Shown piece by piece: positions 52,013 through 61,019 of a stretch of DNA of 64,000 bases. The stretch is from Phaeobacter sp. A36a-5a. GTDB lineage: Bacteria > Pseudomonadota > Alphaproteobacteria > Rhodobacterales > Rhodobacteraceae. Under the pieces are notes generated by a model. That model made no database searches. It saw only the letters and a list, made by a program, of their open reading frames with translations, and was not told where the DNA came from. The position numbers and the translations under genes are program-made. Position 1 is the first letter of the stretch; every line of letters begins with the position of its first letter. The stretch lies in the NCBI RefSeq assembly GCF_037911135.1, contig NZ_JBBLYU010000001.1, positions 1,116,001 to 1,180,000 on the forward strand. The letters are read 5' to 3'.

Positions 52013-52927
52013 CTATGGGAGCTGAGCGAACAGCGCGCCGAATGACAGAGGATCTGCGCATGTGACGCGGGATTGCCCTGCAAGATCAACGAGGTGGGCA
52101 AAAACATTGCGCTCGGCGGCGATGCGCAGCGCGGCCGGGGTTTCGGTGTAGATGCGCGCGGTCAGCTCTGCCACGGTGGCCGGTCCTTTCGCAAGCTCCG
52201 CCATGATCGCAGCCTCACGCCCTTTGCGGTGGGTGATCAGCCAGGCGAGCCGGGCCGCAGGGTCGCAAACCGGTGCGCCGTGCCCGGGGTAGAAGACGCG
52301 CCAGTTGCGCGCGGCCAATCGCTGGCAGGAAGCCATGAAATCTGTCAGATCGCCATCGGGAGGCGACACCAGCGAACTGGCCCAGCCCATCACGTGATCG
52401 GCGGTAAAACAGGCGTCTTTCCAGGCAAAAGTAATATGATTGCCAAGATGTCCGGGCGTGTGGATCACTTCCAGCTGCCAGTCCTGGCCGGCCACGATAT
52501 CACCGTCGCGCAGCCTGATGTCTGGCGTGAAATCCACATCGATGCCCTCACCGCCACCGGCGAGGCCGGCCGCGGCCAGCTCCGTCATCACAGCGCTTCG
52601 CCCTGTTGCTGCATCGCCGAAGGCGTAGACCGGCGCGCCGGTGGCTTTGGCAAGCGGCCGGGCGAGGGGGGAATGGTCCAGATGGCTGTGGCTGACCAGA
52701 ATGTGGCTGATGCGCTGATCCGGTTCCACGGCGTCCAGGATCGCCCGCAGATGGGCGTCACTCATTGGGCCGGGGTCGATGATGGCAATATCGCTGTGGC
52801 CCAGCAGATAGGTATTGGTGCCGCGATATGTCATCGCAGAGGGGTTCGGTGCGAGGATACGGCGCAGACCCGGTTCGACATTCTCCGCGATGCCTGCGGG
52901 GGGATTGAAATCGTCGGGTGCCTGCAT
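52013..52927 (-). CDS. MBL-fold metallo-hydrolase (glyoxalase II/LACTB2-like)
   Basis: 304 residues from ATG 52927. Zn ligands in HILVSHSHLDHSPLARPL (HxHxDH), in VIHTPGHLGNHI and in FTADHVMGWASSLVSPPDGDLTDFM with FYPGHGAPVCDPAARL. The C-terminal ~70 residues (HRKGREAAIMAELAKGPATVAELTARIYTETPAALRIAAERNVFAHLVDL) match the winged-helix tail of LACTB2/beta-lactamase-like type 2 proteins. Probably a hydrolase of unknown substrate or a nuclease relative. Divergent from the sensor kinase gene at 53012. Confidence 0.87.
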   Translation of the reverse strand: MQAPDDFNPPAGIAENVEPGLRRILAPNPSAMTYRGTNTYLLGHSDIAIIDPGPMSDAHLRAILDAVEPDQRISHILVSHSHLDHSPLARPLAKATGAPVYAFGDAATGRSAVMTELAAAGLAGGGEGIDVDFTPDIRLRDGDIVAGQDWQLEVIHTPGHLGNHITFAWKDACFTADHVMGWASSLVSPPDGDLTDFMASCQRLAARNWRVFYPGHGAPVCDPAARLAWLITHRKGREAAIMAELAKGPATVAELTARIYTETPAALRIAAERNVFAHLVDLAGQSRVTCADPLSFGALFAQLP

Positions 52928-53011
52928 CTGCTCTGATCCTTGGTGATAAACGGGGCGCGGAAGATGCGCGTTTTGCTTTTCAGCGGCGGGGTCGCGCGGT
53001 AGGTGTAGCGC

Positions 53012-54331
53012 ATGTTCTTTCAATGGCTCAAACACTATATGCCGCGCAGCCTTTACGGGCGGGCGGCGCTTATCCTGCTGGTGCCGATCGTAACGCTGCA
53101 ACTGGTGATTTCGGTTGTGTTCATCAAGCGTGACCTCGAGGATCTGACGGTCCAGATGACGCTCACAATGCTGCGCGAGCTGCGCCTGCTGGAGCAGGTG
53201 ATGGCACCGGCTGGCAGTCGCGAGGAGGCCCTGCAACTGGCCGATCCGCTGCTGCGACCGCTCCAGATGCAGCTGCGCTTTCTCGAGCCGGAGGAGCCGG
53301 TACCGCTGGATCAGATGGGGCTACTGGAGTTTTCGGGCCGGGTGGTGCGGGACACCTTGCAGGCGACGGCGCCACGGTTCATCTCTGCCCAGTTCCCCAA
53401 CACGCGCCGGGTGCAGCTGGTGCTGGATAGCGAACACGGGCCACTGGCGCTGGTGTTTGACAGGCGGCGACTGACGGCAGCGGCGCCGCATCAGCTGATT
53501 GTCACCATGATCGTCTTTGGTTTCCTGATGACGGTCATCGCATTCGTCTACATGCGTAACCAGCTGCGCCCGATCAAGCAGCTCGCGGAAGCGGCACAGG
53601 CCTTTGGGCGGGGACGAACGGAGCCTTATTCGCCGCGCGGGGCCAATGAGGTGCGCGCCGCCGGCAGCGCCTTTCTGGACATGCGAGCGCGGATCGAACG
53701 TCAGATGGAGCAGCGCACGCTGATGCTCTCCGGTGTCAGCCACGATCTGCGCACGCCGCTGACGCGCATGAAACTGGGCCTGTCAATGCTGGATGACGAG
53801 GAGGCCGAGCCGCTGCGTCAGGATGTCGACGAGATGCAGGCGCTCCTGGATGCCTTTCTCGACTTCTCGCGCGGTGTCTCCACCAGCGAGCCGGAAGAAG
53901 TGGATCCGCATGTGATGATCACGCTGCTGGTCGATGGCTGGCGGCGGCAGGGCAAGGATGTGATGCTCGGCGAGATGAGCGGCGAAGGCAAGGTGATGCT
54001 GCGCGGCGCAGCGATGCGTCGGGCCGTGCAGAATCTGATCTCAAACGCAGTGCGTTATGGCACCCGCGCACGGGTGTCCGTTGCCATGACCGAGAAATTC
54101 CTGCGCATAAGGGTCGAGGATGACGGTCCTGGCATTGCAGAGGCGGACCGGACCGAGGCGACCCGGCCCTTTACCCGGCTTGATCCTGCCCGCAATCAGG
54201 ATCTTGGCAGCGGGGTTGGTCTGGGGCTGGCGATTGTCACCGATATTGCGCGCGCGCATGGTGGGACGCTCCGGCTGGGCATCAGCGCCGAGCTGGGTGG
54301 GCTACAGGCCGATATCGTGATCGGCTTGTAA
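53012..54331 (+). CDS. EnvZ-like sensor histidine kinase without adjacent regulator
   Basis: 439 residues. Two membrane spans (about 18-37, LILLVPIVTLQLVISVVFI, and 155-176, LIVTMIVFGFLMTVIAFVYM) around a periplasmic segment of ~115 residues. HAMP, then HisKA with His about 244 in LSGVSHDLRTPLTRMKLGLSML and the ATPase domain (NLISNAVRYG, DDGPGIAEADR, GVGLGLAIVTDI). The EnvZ-like layout (R-x-x-L at 183 region, QLRPIKQLAEAAQAFGRG) suggests an OmpR-type partner encoded elsewhere. Nearest regulator genes are not adjacent. Confidence 0.92.
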   Translation: MFFQWLKHYMPRSLYGRAALILLVPIVTLQLVISVVFIKRDLEDLTVQMTLTMLRELRLLEQVMAPAGSREEALQLADPLLRPLQMQLRFLEPEEPVPLDQMGLLEFSGRVVRDTLQATAPRFISAQFPNTRRVQLVLDSEHGPLALVFDRRRLTAAAPHQLIVTMIVFGFLMTVIAFVYMRNQLRPIKQLAEAAQAFGRGRTEPYSPRGANEVRAAGSAFLDMRARIERQMEQRTLMLSGVSHDLRTPLTRMKLGLSMLDDEEAEPLRQDVDEMQALLDAFLDFSRGVSTSEPEEVDPHVMITLLVDGWRRQGKDVMLGEMSGEGKVMLRGAAMRRAVQNLISNAVRYGTRARVSVAMTEKFLRIRVEDDGPGIAEADRTEATRPFTRLDPARNQDLGSGVGLGLAIVTDIARAHGGTLRLGISAELGGLQADIVIGL

Positions 54332-54353
54332 TATCCCCGTCACCGGGGCGCGC

Positions 54354-55460
54354 TCAGATCAGCTCTGAGATCTCTACGCTGCGCCGCTCGGCAATGGAGA
54401 TCTGCGCCGCCATCCCCATGAGCACTGCCATCCGCCCATCATGAAGGGTCACCTCAGGTGTTGCGCGTTCGCCGCGGACCAGTTCGAGGAACTTCTGGTG
54501 CTGATAAAAGGTGGATCCGTTGTGATCACCCGCCTCAAGAAGTTCGGGATCAACAGGAATCTCTTGTGTTACAGGGCCTCTGGGGGAGCGTGGCGAGGTC
54601 ACCAGCTTCGGCAGCGGCGGCGCGCCCAGATGGGTGGGCCAGAACCGCCCCGGTCCGGGCACAAAGGCTTCGATCTTGCCTGTGGGGCCGACGGCGGCGA
54701 CCTCTTCCTGATATTCAGCGCCTTCGGCAAACATGCACAGGTCCAGCATGGCGCGCGCGCCGCAGCGGAAGTCGACGATCACGTAGCCATTGTCGAGGAT
54801 GTCAGGCACACCATCGCTGTAGCGTTCATCGAGATGGTTCACATCCTGACCGCCGCTGGCCATAACCCGTAGCGGTTCAGAACCGAGCGTCAGCCGCATC
54901 AGATCGAAGAAGTGACAGCATTTCTCAACAAAGGTGCCTCCGGATTTGGCGTCAAACCGGTTCCAGTCATCGACTTTTGCGAGAAATGGAAACCGATGCT
55001 CGCGGATGCTCAGCATCTTGATGCCGCCGGTCGCTGTCTGGGCCTGCTTCAGGAAAGCCGCAATGGGGGGCATATAGCGATATTCCATCGCCACCCAAAC
55101 GGGGGCCGGATAATCTGCTGCAAAACCGTCCAGTCGTGCCAGATCGGCAAGACTGGTGAACAGCGGTTTTTCGACCAGCACCGGTAACGGGCGCAGGCGG
55201 GACAGGGTCTCCAGCTGCTCCAGATGGCGGAAATTGGGACTGGCGATCAACAGGCAGTCAAGCTCAGCTACAGCCAGCAGGGCCTCGATACTGTCCACGA
55301 ACGCTGCATCAGGGGCGAGTGTGGCGGCAGTCTCGCGCATGGCCGCATTGGGTTCATAGATCGCACCGACCCGCGTGTTGTCCAGCAGGGCGATATTGCG
55401 CAGATGTTCCTGGCCCATCATGCCGCAGCCGATGATTCCATAGGTGGTGGGGTGTGACAT
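54354..55460 (-). CDS. Gfo/Idh/MocA family oxidoreductase
   Basis: 368 residues. N-terminal Rossmann fold GIIGCGMMGQEHLRNIALLDNTRVGAIYEPN, then LLIASPNFRH, VLVEKPLFTS with the conserved E-K-P lysine, and the C-terminal substrate domain with GGTFVEKCCHFFDLMRLTLGSEPLRVMASGG (catalytic His/Asp region). Such enzymes oxidise or reduce sugar, inositol or amino-sugar rings with NAD(P). The ribosome-binding site overlaps the stop of the GntR gene upstream (GTAGGAGG), so the two are one operon. Divergent neighbours include an aldo/keto reductase, pointing to sugar-like substrates. Confidence 0.92.
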   Translation of the reverse strand: MSHPTTYGIIGCGMMGQEHLRNIALLDNTRVGAIYEPNAAMRETAATLAPDAAFVDSIEALLAVAELDCLLIASPNFRHLEQLETLSRLRPLPVLVEKPLFTSLADLARLDGFAADYPAPVWVAMEYRYMPPIAAFLKQAQTATGGIKMLSIREHRFPFLAKVDDWNRFDAKSGGTFVEKCCHFFDLMRLTLGSEPLRVMASGGQDVNHLDERYSDGVPDILDNGYVIVDFRCGARAMLDLCMFAEGAEYQEEVAAVGPTGKIEAFVPGPGRFWPTHLGAPPLPKLVTSPRSPRGPVTQEIPVDPELLEAGDHNGSTFYQHQKFLELVRGERATPEVTLHDGRMAVLMGMAAQISIAERRSVEISELI

Positions 55461-55468
55461 GTTTCCTC

Positions 55469-56197
55469 CTACGTCAGGCGCTGCACATAAAGCGCCCTGT
55501 CCGGGTCAAACCAAGTGCGTGAGAACTCCACGGCGGCCTCATCCTGTGCCCAGCTTAGCCGTTCGATATACCCAACCGTCGCGCCCGGGGGCTTGCCAAA
55601 CCGTGTCGGCGCCCAGTCGGGCACCCGACCAAGCGATACCCGATCCTCGGCTCGGCTGATCCAGAAGCCCAGATGCAGCCGATAATATCTATAGAGGGAA
55701 TCGGACAGCTGTCCGGCATCGACCTGTCCCGCGCCACCATCCAGCCAGATCTCTTCAACGGCAATCACCACATCATCGAGATACCGCAACCGCCTGATCC
55801 GGGTGCCACTGCCTGACCTGCCAAATTCGGGCAGTGTTTCGGGCTTGGCGAGCGCGGTCACCGACAGAACATCTGCCGTGGGCAAGCCACCACCGCCGGG
55901 CAGCTCCAGCCGAAACATCGAATAGACGCTTTGCACTGACTGGGTGGTGCGGATGTAGTTTCCCGATCCCTGAATCCGTTCGAGCATCCCCTGTTTTTCT
56001 AGCTCCGACAGGGATTTGCGCAGGGTTCTTACGGTGGTTCCATACTGCTGCGCCAGCTGACGCTCGGGCGGCAGTCGCTCCCCGTCGGCCAACCTCCCGG
56101 CCGCGATCTCACGGGTCAGGGACTCGCTGATCTGAAGGTAAAGCGGCAGCGCGCTGGCAGTGGAGCGGGCGGTGGGCATGGGGCCAATCGTCACCAT
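55469..56197 (-). CDS. GntR-family regulator (HutC/UTRA type)
   Basis: 242 residues from ATG 56197 (56179 and 56248 are other possible starts). Winged helix: LPLYLQISESLTREIAAGRLADGERLPPERQLAQQYGTTVRTLRKSLSELEKQGMLERIQGSGNYI. The C-terminal UTRA ligand domain follows (RIRRLRYLDDVVIAVEEIWLDGGAGQVDAGQLSDSLYRYY ... TVGYIERLSWAQDEAAVEFSRTWFDPDRALYVQRL). UTRA regulators bind small sugars or carboxylates and repress catabolic genes. Divergent from the monooxygenase operon, so probably its repressor. Confidence 0.92.
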   Translation of the reverse strand: MVTIGPMPTARSTASALPLYLQISESLTREIAAGRLADGERLPPERQLAQQYGTTVRTLRKSLSELEKQGMLERIQGSGNYIRTTQSVQSVYSMFRLELPGGGGLPTADVLSVTALAKPETLPEFGRSGSGTRIRRLRYLDDVVIAVEEIWLDGGAGQVDAGQLSDSLYRYYRLHLGFWISRAEDRVSLGRVPDWAPTRFGKPPGATVGYIERLSWAQDEAAVEFSRTWFDPDRALYVQRLT

Positions 56198-56218
56198 GTG
56201 AGAAAAATTGATACACCA

Positions 56219-56232
56219 TTGATCTACATCAA
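56219..56232. promoter_or_regulatory. Consensus FNR/FnrL box
   Basis: TTGATCTACATCAA matches the FNR-type consensus TTGAT-N4-ATCAA exactly. Its centre is about 55 bases before the monooxygenase start at 56281, which would fit activation at -41.5 from a start point near 56267, or repression of the divergent GntR gene. Binding by FnrL or another Crp/Fnr protein is inferred from the sequence only. Confidence 0.65.
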
Positions 56233-56280
56233 GGCGCAGGCTATGCAAGAGTTAAGTTGCCAACTGCGAGGGAGAGACCG

Positions 56281-57435
56281 ATGAGCGTTGTTCCGGTAAC
56301 ATCCGCGGATCTTGATGCGGTCGAAGTGTCCTGGTTTGCGGCACTCTGCTCGGACGATTACCAGTTTCTTGGTGTACCGGATGGTGACCTGCGGTCGTCC
56401 TGGGCGCATTGCTCCGACATCGTGAAAGAGGCAGAGGCGCAGGGGTTTCGCAATATCCTTTGCCCGTCGTCCTATCAGGTGGGTCAGGATACGCTCAGCT
56501 TTGTGGCGGGCTGTGCGCCGATCACTGACAGGATCAACATGCTGGCAGCGGTGCGCTGCGGCGAGATGCAGCCGATCATGCTGGCGCGTACCCTGGCCAC
56601 CTTGGATCACATGCTGAAGGGGCGGCTGACGGTCAATATTATCTCCTCCGATTTTCCGGGGGAGACCGCCGACAGCGGCTTTCGCTATCAGCGCTCGCGC
56701 GAAGTGGTCGAGATCCTGAAACAGGCCTGGACCCGGGATGAGATCAACCACAAGGGCGAGGTTTACCAATTCGAAGGGCTGACCACCGATCCGGCGAGAC
56801 CCTATCAGACTGGCGGGCCGCTGCTGTATTTCGGTGGCTATTCCCCGGCGGCGCTGGAGCTCTGCGGTGAACATTGCGATGTCTACCTGATGTGGCCGGA
56901 AAAGATGGAAGATCTGGCCGGTCGGATGCAGGCGGTCCATAGCGTCGCGGAAACTTATGGGCGTACGCTTGATTATGGTCTGCGGGTGCATGTGATTGTC
57001 CGCGACACCGAGGCAGAAGCCTATGAATACGCCGATCACCTTGTATCGAAACTGGATGATGCGCAGGGCAAGGCCATTCGGGAGCGGGCGCTGGATGCCA
57101 CCTCGCTGGGCGTGGCGCATCAGGCCAAGAACCGCGATATTGCTGATGAATTTGGGTTTATCGAACCGAACCTCTGGACAGGGATAGGGCGGGCACGCTC
57201 TGGTTGCGGGGCGGCGCTGGTCGGATCCACCGATCAGGTCATGTCAAAGCTGGAAGCCTACCAGAAGATGGGCATCCGCGCCTTTGTGCTGTCGGGCTAC
57301 CCGCATCTGGAGGAAGCGCGGCATTTCGGGGCGCGGGTGATGCCACATCTAAAAACCTGCTCACTGCCGCATGAATATGGCCGGGTGCCGCAATCGACCC
57401 CGGCGACACCCCTAGGGAACGGAGAACGTCGTTGA
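56281..57435 (+). CDS. SsuD/SmoC-like FMNH2-dependent monooxygenase (LLM class)
   Basis: 384 residues from ATG 56281, after GAGGGAGAGACCG. TIM-barrel flavin monooxygenase close to alkanesulfonate monooxygenase: AAVRCGEMQPIMLARTLATLDHMLKGRLTVNIISSDFPGE, PLLYFGGYSPAALELCGEHCDVYLMW, GLRVHVIVRDTEAEA, EPNLWTGIGRARSGCGAALVG and FVLSGYPHLEEARHFG. The Arg and His of LRVHVIVR, the Arg of GRARSG and the Tyr of SGYPHLEE correspond to SsuD catalytic/sulfonate-binding positions. SsuD and the sulfoquinovose monooxygenase SmoC cleave C-S bonds to aldehyde plus sulfite. Coupled with an aldo/keto reductase and flavin reductase; exact substrate unproven. Confidence 0.88.
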   Translation: MSVVPVTSADLDAVEVSWFAALCSDDYQFLGVPDGDLRSSWAHCSDIVKEAEAQGFRNILCPSSYQVGQDTLSFVAGCAPITDRINMLAAVRCGEMQPIMLARTLATLDHMLKGRLTVNIISSDFPGETADSGFRYQRSREVVEILKQAWTRDEINHKGEVYQFEGLTTDPARPYQTGGPLLYFGGYSPAALELCGEHCDVYLMWPEKMEDLAGRMQAVHSVAETYGRTLDYGLRVHVIVRDTEAEAYEYADHLVSKLDDAQGKAIRERALDATSLGVAHQAKNRDIADEFGFIEPNLWTGIGRARSGCGAALVGSTDQVMSKLEAYQKMGIRAFVLSGYPHLEEARHFGARVMPHLKTCSLPHEYGRVPQSTPATPLGNGERR

Positions 57436-58325
57436 TGGAACGGATCAAGATCGCAGTCGGGCTGGAGTTCAGCCGTCTGGTCTATGGCATGTGGCGTCTT
57501 GGCGATGACAGCGATACCTCGACCGCCCATGTCGAGGCCAAGATCGAGGCCTGTCTGGCGCAGGGGATCACCACCTTTGATCAGGCCGATATCTATGGCG
57601 GCTATACAGCCGAAGGGATCCTGGGGCGGGCGCTGAAGGCGAATCCAGCCCTGCGTGAGCAGATGGAGATCGTCACCAAATGCGATATCGTGGCTCCGGT
57701 CGGGCGCTATGCGGACGCGGCGGTCAAACATTACGATACCTCCGCCGCCCATATCACCCGTTCGGTTGAGACGTCGCTGATGGAGATGGGCATCGACCAT
57801 ATCGACCTCTTGCTGATCCATCGGCCGGATCCGCTGATGGATCATGTCGAGACAGGGGCCGCGCTGGACGCGCTGGTCGCCGCAGGCAAATTGCGCGCCG
57901 TCGGCGTGTCGAACTTCCGTCCCTGGGATTGGGAGCTGCTGCAATCGGCGATGAAGACGCCGCTGGCCACCAATCAGATCGAACTCTCTTTGTCCGAGAT
58001 CAGCCCTTTCACCAACGGCGATCTGGCCTTTCATCAGCGGCAGGGGCATCCGCTGATGGCGTGGTCACCGCTTGGCGGTGGGGGGCTGATGACCGGGAGC
58101 GGCCAATTGGCCGATCGGCTGGATGTGATTGCTGCCGCGCAAGGCGTTGACCGCGCCGCCGTCGCCATAGCCTTCCTGCTGCGGCACCCGGCTCAGATCC
58201 TGCCGGTGCTGGGCACCAATAATCTGGAGCGGATCAAACAGGCCTCTGACGCGCTGAAGGTCGAGCTGGACCGCCCGACCTGGTTCACCCTGTACGAGGC
58301 GGCATTGGGCCGGGAGGTCGCATGA
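57435..58325 (+). CDS. Aldo/keto reductase (SmoB/YdhF-like)
   Basis: 296 residues from ATG 57435, overlapping the monooxygenase stop (TGATG). AKR tetrad is visible: Asp and Tyr in FDQADIYGGYTAEGILGRAL, Lys in IVTKCDI and His in DLLLIHRPDP; NADPH-binding C-terminus AIAFLLRHPAQILPVLGTNNLERI. The YdhF-type subfamily reduces small aldehydes. Next to the SsuD-like enzyme the expected substrate is the aldehyde released by C-S cleavage, as 6-oxo-glucose is for SmoB in the sulfoquinovose monooxygenase pathway (analogy). The stop overlaps the next start (ATGA at 58322). Confidence 0.9.
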   Translation: MERIKIAVGLEFSRLVYGMWRLGDDSDTSTAHVEAKIEACLAQGITTFDQADIYGGYTAEGILGRALKANPALREQMEIVTKCDIVAPVGRYADAAVKHYDTSAAHITRSVETSLMEMGIDHIDLLLIHRPDPLMDHVETGAALDALVAAGKLRAVGVSNFRPWDWELLQSAMKTPLATNQIELSLSEISPFTNGDLAFHQRQGHPLMAWSPLGGGGLMTGSGQLADRLDVIAAAQGVDRAAVAIAFLLRHPAQILPVLGTNNLERIKQASDALKVELDRPTWFTLYEAALGREVA

Positions 58326-58846
58326 TGTCGGCACATGCAGGGCAGGGCAAACACAGCTTTGTTCCGGCACCGGACAACACGCGGCTGCTGCGCGACGCCT
58401 TTGGCCGGTTCGCAACTGGGGTCACCATCGTGACCGCAGCCTCCGATCAGGGGGTTGTGGCGATCACCGCCAACAGTTTTTCCTCGGTCTCGCTGACTCC
58501 GCCGCTGGTGCTGTGGTCGCCAGACCGCAACTCGCGGCGCTTTCCCTATTTCGAGACAGCCCGCCACTACGCCATCCACGTTCTGGCGGCGGATCAGGAT
58601 GATCTGTGTTGGCAGGTCGCAAAAGATGCTTTTGGGCTGAACCATTTGCAGCTGGAGCGCAACGAAAACGGGGTGCCGCTCTTGGAAAACTGTCTGGCGC
58701 GGTTTGAATGCACCCGTTCAGCCATCCATGACGGGGGAGACCACGCCATCGTTCTGGGTCACGTTGACCGCGCCACCATGCGCGAAGAAGGGGACGCATT
58801 GACATTCTACAAGGGCCAGATGGGTCAGATCGCCGTGTCACGCTAG
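58322..58846 (+). CDS. Flavin reductase (SmoA/RutF-like), partner of the monooxygenase
   Basis: 174 residues, ATG 58322 overlapping the aldo/keto reductase stop. Family pattern LLRDAFGRFATGVTIVTAASDQGVVAITANSFSSVSLTPPLVLWSPDRNSRRF, YAIHVLAADQDDLCWQVAKDAFG, and CTRSAIHDGGDHAIVLGHV with the GDHxI-G motif. It supplies FMNH2 to the SsuD-like enzyme. The three overlapping genes form a tight enzyme module ending 62 bases before the TRAP genes. Confidence 0.92.
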   Translation: MMSAHAGQGKHSFVPAPDNTRLLRDAFGRFATGVTIVTAASDQGVVAITANSFSSVSLTPPLVLWSPDRNSRRFPYFETARHYAIHVLAADQDDLCWQVAKDAFGLNHLQLERNENGVPLLENCLARFECTRSAIHDGGDHAIVLGHVDRATMREEGDALTFYKGQMGQIAVSR

Positions 58847-58907
58847 CGACCGGCTGCCTGCACCAAGGGAGGTTGGTGCGGGCACATTGGGGGAGGAGAG
58901 AGACGCG

Positions 58908-59498
58908 ATGATGGCAGTTCTGTCGGTCCTGAACATACTGCGCCCGCTCAACACCGGCCTGCTTGCGCTCGGCCGATGGGTGGGCGTTTTTGCCATTGGC
59001 CTGATGGTTCTGGCGATCCTGATTCAGGTCTTCTTTCGCTACGTGCTGGGCAGTGCCTTGCCCTGGCCGGATGAGGCCGCGCGGTTCTGCATGTTGTGGA
59101 TGACCGGCCTGATGGCGCCGACCGCACTGCGCAACGGTGGTTTTGTGGCCATTGATGTTATCGACTCTCTGCTGCGTGGGCGGCTGTTCCACCTGCTGCA
59201 GCTGCTGCTATTGGCGATTGGCCTGACAGTGCTGATCGTTGGTATTCAGATCGGATATAGGGAGGTCACCGGTCTTGGCGGGCGGTTTGCCACTGCCTCG
59301 CTCTATGTTCCGACCTCTCTCGGGTTTGACAGCTGGCACCGGGTGCCCCGAAGCTGGATGATGCTGTCGCTTGTGGTGGGCCTGGGCCTGCTGATCCTGG
59401 TCAATATCGAGCTGATCCTGGAACGCATCGTGCGACTGTTCGGTCAGGGTGATCGCCTGCCGGACCGTCCAGGCATGACCATCGGAGGGGCCGAGTGA
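58908..59498 (+). CDS. TRAP transporter small permease (DctQ family)
   Basis: 196 residues from ATG 58908 (GGGGGAGGAGAG before it). Four membrane spans (about 24-46, 61-80, 97-118, 158-179). DctQ motif FFRYVLGSALPWPDEAARFCMLWMTGLMAPTALRNGGFVAIDVI. Its stop overlaps the large permease start (GTGATG at 59495-59500). Part of the uptake system that follows the desulfonation-like enzymes. Confidence 0.93.
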   Translation: MMAVLSVLNILRPLNTGLLALGRWVGVFAIGLMVLAILIQVFFRYVLGSALPWPDEAARFCMLWMTGLMAPTALRNGGFVAIDVIDSLLRGRLFHLLQLLLLAIGLTVLIVGIQIGYREVTGLGGRFATASLYVPTSLGFDSWHRVPRSWMMLSLVVGLGLLILVNIELILERIVRLFGQGDRLPDRPGMTIGGAE

Positions 59499-60973
59499 TG
59501 CTGATCTGGTTCCTACCGCTGTTCCTGTTTCTTCTGCTGATCGGTCTGCCGGTCTTTTTCTGTCTTCTGGCAGCCCCGGGTGCCCTACTGTGGCTGAATG
59601 GCCAAGAACGCGATCTCACCCTGTTGTATCGCAATCTCTATAACGGGATGGACAGCTTTCCGCTGATGGCGATCCCGTTTTTCATGCTGGCTGGCGAGTT
59701 GATGAATCGCGGTGGTATCACCGTTCGGCTGGTCGAATTCTCGCAGGCGCTGATGGGTCATCTGCGCGGCGGTCTGGCGCAGGTGAACATCCTGTCGTCG
59801 ATCTTGTTTGCCGGCCTCTCGGGCTCTGCCGTGGCCGATACCTCTGCCCTTGGGTCCATGTTGATCCCGGCGATGGAGCGCGAAGGCTACAGTCGCAAAT
59901 TCGCCGCGGCCGTCACTGCCGCCAGTTCGGTGATCGGGCCAATCATTCCGCCATCCGGCATTATGATCATCTATGCTTATGTCATGGGCGAAAGCGTTGC
60001 CGCGCTGTTCCTCGCAGGCATCGTTCCGGGTGTTCTGGTCGGCGTCGGCCTGATGATCATGGTCCGCGCCATGGCCGACCGGTATGAGCTGCCGGCCGCA
60101 CGGCGGGTGGTGTTCGACAGCGTTGAGATCGGCGCGATGGAGCGCTGGTTCTCCTTTGGGCTGGTGCGGCTCAACCTTGGCCTGTTGCTGGCACAGTTTG
60201 TCCCGCTGGGCGAGGGGGCCGGAGCGCAGATCAAATGGCTGGTGTTCCTTGGCGCGGTTCTGTTTGCCCATGGGCTGATGCTGGGGCTGCGCCGGATGGT
60301 CAGCCCGGCGTTTCGCACCATTTGCAAACGAGCGGTGGTGCCGTTGCAGACGCCTGTCCTGATCCTTGGTGGCATTCTTGCCGGCGTATTCACCCCGACC
60401 GAGGCAGCTGCCGTGGCGGTGGCCTATGCGCTGCTGATCAGCTTTCTGGTGCTGGGGTCGATGCGGCTGGCGGACCTGCCGCAGGTGTTCACGAGGGCGG
60501 GGATCACCTCCGCCGTGGTGCTGCTGCTGGTGGGCGCCGCGATGTCGTTCAAGACCGTCGTCAGCCTCAGTCACGCGCCGGAACAGCTGGCGGATTTCAT
60601 CCTCACCCTCTCGGAAAATCCGCTGATCCTGCTGTTCCTGATCAATCTCTTGCTGTTTGTCGTGGGCATGTTCCTGGATGCGGGCCCTGCGATCATCATC
60701 CTTGGCCCGATCCTCGGACCGGTGTTCACCGATCTTGGCGTCGACTCGGTCCATTTTGCCATCATCATGTGTGTGAACCTGACGGTTGGTCTGGCGACAC
60801 CGCCGATGGGGCTGGTGCTGTTTGTGGCAGCCGCCGTTTCGCAAGAGCGGGTCACAACAATTGCCCGGGCGATCCTGCCCTTTCTTGCGATTGAAATTGC
60901 GGTGATCTTTCTGATCACCTTTGTGCCGGCCATTTCGCTGACCATTCCGCGGTTGACCGGATTTCTGAACTAA
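59498..60973 (+). CDS. TRAP transporter large permease (DctM family)
   Basis: 491 residues from ATG 59498. About 12 to 13 membrane spans. DctM motifs: FFMLAGELMNRGGITVRLVEFSQALMGHLRGGLAQVNILSSILFAGLSGSAVADTSALGSMLIPAMEREGYSRKFAAAVTAASSVIGPIIPPSGIMIIYAYVMGES and VVGMFLDAGPAIIILGPIL. A ~60-residue insertion near the middle (about 215-275) is longer than usual. Na+-driven transport subunit. Confidence 0.94.
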   Translation: MLIWFLPLFLFLLLIGLPVFFCLLAAPGALLWLNGQERDLTLLYRNLYNGMDSFPLMAIPFFMLAGELMNRGGITVRLVEFSQALMGHLRGGLAQVNILSSILFAGLSGSAVADTSALGSMLIPAMEREGYSRKFAAAVTAASSVIGPIIPPSGIMIIYAYVMGESVAALFLAGIVPGVLVGVGLMIMVRAMADRYELPAARRVVFDSVEIGAMERWFSFGLVRLNLGLLLAQFVPLGEGAGAQIKWLVFLGAVLFAHGLMLGLRRMVSPAFRTICKRAVVPLQTPVLILGGILAGVFTPTEAAAVAVAYALLISFLVLGSMRLADLPQVFTRAGITSAVVLLLVGAAMSFKTVVSLSHAPEQLADFILTLSENPLILLFLINLLLFVVGMFLDAGPAIIILGPILGPVFTDLGVDSVHFAIIMCVNLTVGLATPPMGLVLFVAAAVSQERVTTIARAILPFLAIEIAVIFLITFVPAISLTIPRLTGFLN

Positions 60974-61019
60974 GGACTACCCGATACCCAGAATAAAAGA
61001 GCAACAGGAGGAGACACGA

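Noticed and set aside
56281-57435. Bacterial luciferase or RutA
   Set aside because: Motifs around GRARSG and SGYPHLEE fit SsuD-like enzymes; there is no luxB/luxCDE and no rut operon partner genes.
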